Assembly (NCBI GenBank): GCA_017610485.1
Contig: JAFCBY010000076.1
Location: forward strand, 1 to 5,634
Reading direction: 5' to 3'
DNA length: 5,634 nucleotides
Origin: Candidatus Falkowiibacteriota bacterium
Lineage (GTDB): Archaea > Iainarchaeota > Iainarchaeia > Iainarchaeales > GCA-2688035
A model generated the notes under the pieces. The model was not told the origin of the DNA and searched no databases. It worked only from the letters and a program-made list of their open reading frames with translations. The first letter of the stretch is position 1, and every line of letters starts with the position of its first letter. Shown in pieces: positions 4,872 through 5,634 of the stretch. Made by a program: the position numbers and the translations under genes.

Positions 4872-4901
4872 CAACCCCTTACCATTTGCCTCGATTCATC
4901 T

Positions 4902-4917
4902 CCCGGCTAAAGCCGGG
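4902..4917. repeat. REP-like palindrome CCCGGCTAAAGCCGGG
   Basis: A perfect 6-7 bp GC-rich stem with a TAAA (or AA) loop in an otherwise AT-rich spacer. It is followed by CGCTACGC (4920-4927). Both CGGCTAAAG and CGCTACGC also occur in the hairpin cluster at 3523-3624, suggesting related palindromic elements. Confidence 0.45.
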
Positions 4918-4957
4918 CTCGCTACGCTAGGTTTCTCTCGGCCTGCGAACTAAATGG

Positions 4958-4965
4958 TTTTTAAA
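4958..4965 (+). promoter_or_regulatory. TATA box of the AbrB-MazF operon
   Basis: TTTTTAAA in the context GGTTTTTAAAC matches the element used by the 5S and RelBE promoters. Applying the 5S spacing puts transcription start near 4985-4990, leaving only about 10 nt of leader before ATG 4999. Confidence 0.55.
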
Positions 4966-4979
4966 CATTTTCATACCAA

Positions 4980-5002
4980 TCATATTAGGGTGAATGATAT
5001 GA
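4980..5002. promoter_or_regulatory. Possible autoregulatory inverted repeat
   Basis: TCATAT (4980-4985) and ATATGA (4997-5002) form a 6-bp inverted repeat with an 11-nt spacer. It covers the predicted transcription start, the ribosome-binding site (GGTGA, 4989-4993) and the start codon. AbrB/MazE proteins often bind their own promoters, but the repeat is short and AT-rich. Confidence 0.3.
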
Positions 5003-5274
5003 CTGTACGTATTAGAACTGTTTTGATGAACGAAAGGGGCCAGATAGTCATTCCGGAGGAGATAAGGAGAGACTGGGGACTTGGCAAGAGGGAAACCCTG
5101 GTTCTCATCGAAAAGGATAACGAGCTTTCCGTTATGAAGGAGTCAGACGCTGCAAAGGCCTTTGTTGGAGGGGAAGACCAATTCTGGAAAGCGGTTTCCA
5201 TGGAATCCCTTAAGGGCTTCTGGGGAAAAGAGGACAAAGCCTGGGATAAGATTGCCAAGGAGATGTTGAGATGA
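4999..5274 (+). CDS. AbrB/MazE-type antitoxin
   Basis: A 91-residue antitoxin with an N-terminal SpoVT-AbrB swapped-hairpin DNA-binding domain. The signature NERGQIVIPEEIRRDWGLGKRE (about residues 11-32) is followed by the second strand LVLIEKDNELSVMK. Residues 55-91 form a helical, Trp-rich tail (FWKAV, LKGFWGKEDKAWDKIAKEML) that should bind and block the MazF toxin encoded next. The start is ATG 4999 with GGTGA 5 nt upstream; the in-frame GTG 4990 is possible but overlaps that site. The stop overlaps the toxin start as ATGA, a typical toxin-antitoxin arrangement. It probably represses its own promoter. The symbol mazE fits by partner, but the sequence is closer to archaeal AbrB-family proteins than to E. 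coli MazE. Confidence 0.85.
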   Translation: MTVRIRTVLMNERGQIVIPEEIRRDWGLGKRETLVLIEKDNELSVMKESDAAKAFVGGEDQFWKAVSMESLKGFWGKEDKAWDKIAKEMLR

Positions 5275-5609
5275 AGCAGCAAAGCCTTGTTCTGGTAAAA
5301 TTTTCCTTCACAAACCAGGCGGAAAGCAAAATAAGGCCTGCACTGGTAATTTCAAACGACAGCTATAATTCCAAAACCCAGGACACGATGATATGCGCAC
5401 TCACTTCCAACACCAAACAAGTTTCCTACAGCGTTGCACTGGAACAAAAGGAGTTGGTTCAGGGCAGGCTTCCCCTGCCAAGCAGAGTAAGGGCTGACAA
5501 GATTGCACTAATCAACAAGAAGCTCATTGCCAAAAGCTTTGCAAAGGTAAGCGACGAGAAGTATGGCGAAGTTGTCAAAGAAATACAAAGACTCATTGGA
5601 AGAGGGTAA
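5271..5609 (+). CDS. mazF: MazF/PemK-family endoribonuclease toxin
   Basis: A 112-residue toxin of normal family length, expected to cut single-stranded RNA (mRNA and in some species rRNA or tRNA) at short motifs. ATG 5271 overlaps the antitoxin stop by 4 nt and has AAGGAG at 5257-5262. The N-terminal strands SLVLVKFSFTN, then KIRPALVISND, hold the family motif with the conserved Arg. MICALTSNT holds the conserved Ser/Thr after strand 3, which together with that Arg forms the active site in MazF. RLPLPSRVRADKIALINKKLI matches the later family block in which a hydrophobic residue, Pro or Asp precedes the lysine-rich helix. The usual GDI at the start is replaced by QSL, a small deviation. All other hallmarks are present, so it is probably active. 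The cleavage motif cannot be predicted from sequence. Confidence 0.88.
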   Translation: MKQQSLVLVKFSFTNQAESKIRPALVISNDSYNSKTQDTMICALTSNTKQVSYSVALEQKELVQGRLPLPSRVRADKIALINKKLIAKSFAKVSDEKYGEVVKEIQRLIGRG

Positions 5610-5617
5610 AAAGCCAT

Positions 5618-5634
5618 AAAAAAAAAAAAAAAAA
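5618..5634. other. A17 homopolymer at window end
   Basis: The last 17 bases are all A. This may be a true A-tract (a T-tract terminator read on the other strand) or a contig end caused by an unresolved homopolymer. It cannot be told apart here. Confidence 0.5.

Noticed and set aside
4880..4953. A tRNA or tRNA fragment in the 5S-abrB spacer
   Set aside because: No T-arm consensus, no anticodon arm of proper size and no acceptor stem could be fitted.

Overview
The window looks archaeal. It encodes a TATA-box-binding protein and a free-standing archaeal-type threonyl-tRNA synthetase editing domain. It has T/A-rich TATA boxes about 30 nt upstream of likely transcription starts, and ribosome-binding sites of the GGTG / GAGGTGAT type. 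Small size, tight packing, a lone 5S rRNA gene and several toxin-antitoxin pairs would fit a DPANN-type archaeon, but that placement is an inference and I cannot name a species. The last 17 bases are all A, so the right edge may be a contig end.

Layout, all genes on the + strand. (1) Positions 1-2823 hold a translationally coupled set: the C-terminal part of a radical SAM enzyme (open at the left edge), a multi-pass GT39/ArnT-like glycosyltransferase and a two-helix small membrane protein. Together they suggest a membrane lipid or glycoconjugate modification operon. (2) Positions 2824-2947 hold a TATA box and a long A/T-rich inverted repeat followed by a T9 tract; this is a promoter for tbp, a terminator for the upstream operon, or both. 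(3) The tbp gene (2948-3514) has two unusually similar repeats and a lysine tail. (4) Positions 3515-3645 have no convincing gene but fold into four back-to-back hairpins. (5) A stand-alone threonyl-tRNA editing domain (3646-4065) appears to start at ACG. (6) A RelB/RelE-type toxin-antitoxin pair (4136-4635) sits behind a TATA box and three GTATAC sites spaced exactly 10 bp. (7) A 5S rRNA gene (about 4676-4795) has its own promoter. (8) Positions 4796-4953 are non-coding, with short repeats and hairpins. (9) An AbrB/MazE-MazF toxin-antitoxin pair (4999-5609) has its own promoter.

The most notable structure concerns the RelBE pair. Its promoter begins with a 17-bp sequence (AAAAGCAAGCTTTTTAA) that recurs exactly, starting on the last base of the relE stop codon, where it forms the 5S rRNA promoter. 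The module is therefore bracketed by perfect direct repeats that are also promoters, and deletion between them would rejoin the editing-domain gene to the 5S promoter. The 5S gene thus lies between two different endoribonuclease-type toxin-antitoxin modules. Nothing here is a proven new system. The best leads are the repeat-bracketed module with its phased operator, the four-hairpin element, and the ACG-initiated editing protein.
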